In this document: piece after piece, positions 12,773 to 15,825 of the stretch
How the letters are laid out: each line of letters starts with the position of its first letter
Position numbering within the stretch: the first letter of the stretch is position 1
Assembly: GCA_964570785.1 (NCBI GenBank)
Contig: CAZMZG010000040.1
Location: 1 to 15,825, forward strand
From: Thermatribacter sp964570785
GTDB taxonomy: Bacteria; Atribacterota; Atribacteria; Atribacterales; Thermatribacteraceae
Direction of reading: 5' to 3'
Length of the DNA: 15,825 bases
The notes under the pieces: generated by a model
What the model saw: the letters and a program-made list of their open reading frames with translations, nothing else
Databases searched by the model: none
Told to the model about the DNA's origin: nothing
Translations under genes and position numbers: made by a program

Positions 12773-14202
12773 TGACCTTTGGTCTTCAACTGGTCAAATT
12801 TTTCTTTTGCTTCATCGATACTACCCACCATGTAGAAAACCTGTTCCGGCCAGTCATCACACTCTCCCTCCACAATCATTTCTACACCTTCCAGAGTTTC
12901 TTCAAGGGGAACAAAGACCCCGGGCAACCCAGTAAAGTTTTCTGCTACAAAGAAAGGTTGTGTAAGGAAGCGCTGCAATCTTCGAGCGCGTTTTACTATT
13001 TTTCTGTCTTCTTCGGAAAGTTCTTCAATGCCCAGAAGGGCTATTATGTCCTGCAGGTCAAGGTAATGGGCAATGATCTTTCTGGTTTCCTGGGCAAGCT
13101 GGAAATGGCGTTCACCCACAACCAGAGCGTTCAGAGCACGGGAACTGGACTGCAGGAGATCCACTGCCGGGTAGAAACCCTGTTCGAAAAGTCTTCTGGA
13201 AAGCACTGTAGTGGCATCAAGGTGTGCAAAGGTAGTTGCTGGAGCTGGGTCGGTCAAATCGTCAGCAGGAACGTAAACTGCTTGCACTGAAGTTATCGAT
13301 CCGTTTACAGTGGAAGTTATCCTCTCTTCAACCATGCCAACTTCTTCCTGCAATGTAGGCTGGTATCCTACTGCCGAAGGCAACCTGCCAAGCAGGGCTG
13401 AAACTTCAGCTCCTGCCTGAATGTACCGAAAAATGTTGTCGATAAACAGTAAGACGTCTTGAGAAAGCACGTCCCTGAAGAATTCAGCCATGGTAAGTGC
13501 TGAAAAGGCAACCCGGAAACGTGCTCCAGGAGGTTCGTTCATCTGACCAAAGACCAAGACAGTGTGGTTCAATACTCCACTTTTTTGCATCTGTAGCCAT
13601 AGTTCGTTGCCTTCACGCATTCTTTCGCCCACACCAGCAAAGACTGATACTCCGCGATGGGCAGTTGCCGTACGGTGAATGAGTTCCATTATCAACACCG
13701 TTTTTCCTACTCCAGCGCCACCAAAAAGGCCCGTCTTGCCACCCCGAAGATAAGGGCAGAGAAGGTCGATTACCTTTATACCCGTTTCAAATATTTGGGT
13801 TGAGGCAATCCTTTCAGTGAAAGGAGGTGCAGGCTTATGTATGGAGCTTTTCTGGGGATCTCTCAGGGGACCAAGATCATCAATTGGCTCACCAAAAACG
13901 TTGAACACTCTTCCCAAGGTCTCCTTTCCAACCGGGACCATGAGAGGGCCACCAGAATCGTAGACTTTTGCTCCTCGCTGCAAGCCCTCGGTATCTTGAA
14001 GTGCCAGACACCTCACAATCCCTTTTTCCTGATGACTTTGCACCTCAAGTAGGAGCGGAGGAGTTTCTATTTCTGAACTGTTACGTTGTTTAACCACCAG
14101 TATGTTGTAAATAGCTGGCAGCTTTTCTTCCGAAAAAATCACATCCACTACTTGACCGGCTATTCTGATTACTTTCCCAACCAGCTCACGGTTTCTTTCC
14201 AT
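12769..14202 (-). CDS. atpD: F1 ATP synthase subunit beta (catalytic)
   Basis: Catalytic subunit of the F1 head, 477 residues. Intact: P-loop GGAGVGKT (161-168), GER with catalytic Glu193, PPGARFRVAF, Walker B LLFIDNIFR (Asp255), SAVGYQPTL, ITSVQAVYVPADDLTDPAPAT and the adenine-stacking Tyr in GFYPAVD. Several usually fixed positions differ: GERTREGN is GERMREGN, VDPLDSTSR is VDLLQSSSR, and the DELSEED loop reads EELSEED (393-399). Since all chemistry residues remain, it is probably active. The ATG directly abuts the atpG stop (TAA then ATG), with AGAGGGG 9 bases upstream. The A-G-D-C order is that of standard F-type operons, not of the N-ATPase type, which begins with beta and epsilon. Confidence 0.96.
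   Translation of the reverse strand: MERNRELVGKVIRIAGQVVDVIFSEEKLPAIYNILVVKQRNSSEIETPPLLLEVQSHQEKGIVRCLALQDTEGLQRGAKVYDSGGPLMVPVGKETLGRVFNVFGEPIDDLGPLRDPQKSSIHKPAPPFTERIASTQIFETGIKVIDLLCPYLRGGKTGLFGGAGVGKTVLIMELIHRTATAHRGVSVFAGVGERMREGNELWLQMQKSGVLNHTVLVFGQMNEPPGARFRVAFSALTMAEFFRDVLSQDVLLFIDNIFRYIQAGAEVSALLGRLPSAVGYQPTLQEEVGMVEERITSTVNGSITSVQAVYVPADDLTDPAPATTFAHLDATTVLSRRLFEQGFYPAVDLLQSSSRALNALVVGERHFQLAQETRKIIAHYLDLQDIIALLGIEELSEEDRKIVKRARRLQRFLTQPFFVAENFTGLPGVFVPLEETLEGVEMIVEGECDDWPEQVFYMVGSIDEAKEKFDQLKTKGQ
13809..13825 (-). repeat. 17-base odd palindrome in atpD
   Basis: TCCTTTCA (13809-13816) and TGAAAGGA (13818-13825) flank one base. Coding for the PFTER region of the beta subunit. Length is near chance expectation, so low importance. 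Confidence 0.4.
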
Positions 14203-15075
14203 TTAAATTGTCCCCTCTGCTATGGAAGCCGATATGACCTCACTTAGTTCTCTGGTTATTCTTTCCTGTCTCTTTTTGTGGTAAAGGAGGCCAAGTTTTT
14301 TCAGTGTTTCCCTTGAGTGAGTGGTTGCGCTATCCATAAGCCTCAGGCGAGTTGCCTGCTCGCTCATAAAAGACTGGATTACTGCCTCATAAAGGCACGC
14401 ACTAAAGTGTTTTTCCTGGAGGGATTTATACAAGGTTTCCGGACTACCAAGAACCTCAAAGCTATCTTTTAAGGCAGTCTTTTTATCCTGTGAGAGATAT
14501 TTCGATTGGGGATAAAAAGGGTAAATTTTTTTTCGAACCAGCTGATACTGGGTGACCGAAAGGTAAGTATTATAAAAGAGATAAAGAGAATCGAAACCTT
14601 TTTCGGACAAAAAACTCCTTATTTGCTGGCTTAACCTCTTTATGTGCTCGTAGCGGGGGACGCGGATAATATTTAGAGGTTGAGAGAAAGAGATGGAATA
14701 ACCCTGGTCCATCAGATAGTTTCTGCCCTGTTTACCCAGTATCAAGAGGTGAATTTCTCTTAATGGGCTTTGTGTTTCCTGGGCAAATTTGAGCATGTAT
14801 TTTGCAACACCTTGATTAAATCCACCCACCAGGCCTCGATCTGAGAAAATTCCCAGGAGAGCCAGCTTTTTTTCCGAAGAGAGAACTGCTTCTTCCAGAT
14901 GGAGCGCTGTCAACTCCAAAGCCAGCTCCAGTTTCAAACGGAAATCCACAGCCGGTCGCAACAGATTGCGACTCATCCTCCAGCGAATTGCTGATATGGT
15001 TTTCATGGTGCGGGTGAGATGCTCTATATCCTTTACCAGATCTATTTTCCGTCTGATGTCACTTAACCTGGTCAC
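14203..15075 (-). CDS. atpG: F1 ATP synthase subunit gamma
   Basis: Rotor shaft subunit, 290 residues. The N-terminal helix (IRRKIDLVKDIEHLTRTMKT), the Rossmann core with SDRGLVGGFN (usually SDRGLCGGLN), and the C-terminal helix (TRLRLMDSATTHSRE ... KKRQERITRELSEVISA) are recognisable in the right places. Sequence between them is strongly diverged from typical gamma, and the usual AMKxATDNA of the C-terminal helix is altered to LMDSATTHS. GTG 15075 overlaps the atpA stop by 4 bases and has AAAGGGG 8 bases upstream. Identity rests on these motifs plus its fixed position between alpha and beta. A 7-base-arm hairpin with a CAGA loop lies at 14955-14972. Confidence 0.93.
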   Translation of the reverse strand: MTRLSDIRRKIDLVKDIEHLTRTMKTISAIRWRMSRNLLRPAVDFRLKLELALELTALHLEEAVLSSEKKLALLGIFSDRGLVGGFNQGVAKYMLKFAQETQSPLREIHLLILGKQGRNYLMDQGYSISFSQPLNIIRVPRYEHIKRLSQQIRSFLSEKGFDSLYLFYNTYLSVTQYQLVRKKIYPFYPQSKYLSQDKKTALKDSFEVLGSPETLYKSLQEKHFSACLYEAVIQSFMSEQATRLRLMDSATTHSRETLKKLGLLYHKKRQERITRELSEVISASIAEGTI

Positions 15076-15825
15076 TGAATTCGCCCCTTTAAATAAAGCT
15101 GATTAAAATTCTGAATGTAATCACGCATCCTCTCCTCAAGTTCCATGGATAGATCCCTATCTTTGCGCAGCCGCTCCAGGAGGTCCGGTTTTTCTTTTAT
15201 AGCTTTCTTACAGAGGAGAGTTTCCCATTCTCTCATTTTTTCCAGAGGAATTTCATCAACCAGACCACGCGTGGCTGCAAAAATAACAAGTATTTCAAGA
15301 GCAATGTCGAGGGGTGAGAACGGAGGTTGAGAGAGAAGAGTAAAAACCCGTTTCCCATGGTTTAACTGTTTTTGAGTTACTTCATCGAGATCAGCGCTAA
15401 ACCTGGCGAACTCTTCGAGCTCAAAGTACTGAGAAAGGTCAAGGCGCACCCGCCGTGCGATCTTTTTCATAATCGGGGTTTGCGCTTCTCCTCCAACTCT
15501 GGATACTGATAGCCCCACATTTACAGGAGGTCCAAAACCTCGCGCAAGCAAAGCGCTTTCAAGATAAATTTGACCGTCGGTTATCGAAATTAGATTGGTC
15601 GGAATATACGCCGAGATGTCTCCTTCCTGAGTTTCAATCACGGGTAGAGCAGTCATGGAACCTCCTCCATACTTTTCACTTAGCTGGGCGCTGCGTTCCA
15701 GGAGGCTGGAATGGATGTAGAATATATCCCCAGGATAAGATTCCCTCCCCGGGGGGCGCTTCATTAACAAAGAAAGGGAACGATAGCTTGCAGCGTGTTT
15801 TGTCAGGTCGTCATAGACTATCAGG
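15072..15825 (-). CDS. atpA: F1 ATP synthase subunit alpha (5' partial)
   Basis: Regulatory, nucleotide-binding subunit of the F1 head. The gene enters from the right edge; the frame is open to base 15824 and the visible 250 residues start LIVYDDLTKHAASYRSLSLL, corresponding to the middle of the protein, so the P-loop half lies outside. Seen here: RRPPG-like KRPPGRESYPGDIFYIHSSLLERSA, GGGSMTALPVIETQ, AYIPTNLISITDGQI, and GLSVSRVGG with the arginine finger that reaches the beta catalytic site. The C-terminal helical domain is complete. Internal TTG and ATG codons near 15770 are not the start. It overlaps atpG by 4 bases. Upstream atp genes (delta, b, c, a) are presumably beyond the window. Confidence 0.96.
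   Translation of the reverse strand, partial: LIVYDDLTKHAASYRSLSLLMKRPPGRESYPGDIFYIHSSLLERSAQLSEKYGGGSMTALPVIETQEGDISAYIPTNLISITDGQIYLESALLARGFGPPVNVGLSVSRVGGEAQTPIMKKIARRVRLDLSQYFELEEFARFSADLDEVTQKQLNHGKRVFTLLSQPPFSPLDIALEILVIFAATRGLVDEIPLEKMREWETLLCKKAIKEKPDLLERLRKDRDLSMELEERMRDYIQNFNQLYLKGRIQ

Noticed and set aside
12649..13290. A 213-codon open frame on the + strand opposite atpD and atpC
   Set aside because: It lies entirely antisense to strongly conserved atpD/atpC codons, its translation is not protein-like (rich in Phe, Ser, Cys) and matches no family I know. It is a shadow of the real genes.
12356..15825. The ATPase as an N-type (Na+-translocating) or V/A-type enzyme
   Set aside because: Gene order alpha-gamma-beta-epsilon and beta motifs such as SAVGYQPTL and DPAPATTFAHLDA are those of ordinary F-type enzymes; N-type operons begin with beta and epsilon. 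Ion specificity cannot be judged without subunit c.
1..15825. CRISPR arrays, insertion sequences, prophage, tRNA or rRNA genes, riboswitches
   Set aside because: No regularly spaced repeats, transposase or integrase genes, cloverleaf-like segments or long leaders were seen; nearly every base is inside a housekeeping gene.

Overview
The window carries an ordinary-looking but very compact set of bacterial housekeeping genes: 18 protein genes (two cut by the window edges), no RNA genes, no mobile elements, no CRISPR array and no gene-free stretch longer than about 70 bases. Fourteen genes run on the + strand (pyrG to wecB) and four on the - strand (atpA-atpG-atpD-atpC); the two blocks converge with only 11 bases between stop codons. 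Neighbouring genes touch or overlap almost everywhere, Shine-Dalgarno (SD) sequences are purine-rich and strong at several genes, and GTG and TTG starts are common.

Organism: the order rho-rpmE-thyX-DUF1385-prfA-prmC-rpiB-comEB-wecA-wecB next to F1 ATP synthase genes, with pyrG, murI and ispE close by, recalls the rho/prfA/atp neighbourhood of Bacillota (Clostridia-like). Here the genes usually found between prmC and the atp genes in Bacillota (sua5/ywlC, ywlE, upp, glyA) are absent and the atp block is inverted. Several proteins are diverged at normally fixed positions. I infer a Bacillota relative or a deep-branching anaerobic lineage such as Atribacterota; the sequence alone does not decide this.

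Layout: 3-5501 + holds pyrG (CTP synthesis), murI (D-glutamate for peptidoglycan), ispE (MEP isoprenoid pathway), a MobA-like nucleotidyltransferase of unknown substrate, and rho. A near-consensus sigma70 promoter with an extended -10 (5506-5535) overlaps the rho stop codon and starts a second unit, 5569-12344 +: ribosomal protein L31, ThyX, a DUF1385 membrane protein, release factor 1 and its methylase PrmC, RpiB, dCMP deaminase, and a WecA/TagO-type transferase with WecB. The - strand (15825-12356) encodes F1 subunits alpha (partial), gamma, beta and epsilon.

Functional links: dCMP deaminase makes dUMP that ThyX turns into dTMP, and PyrG supplies CTP; PrmC modifies the PrfA made just upstream; MurI, IspE (undecaprenyl precursor), WecA and WecB all feed envelope synthesis. 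The least ordinary signals are not genes but long inverted repeats inside genes: a 30-base perfect palindrome in prmC, a 17-base inverted repeat with a 41-base spacer in wecB, and a terminator-like hairpin in ispE. I found no convincing undescribed multi-gene system.
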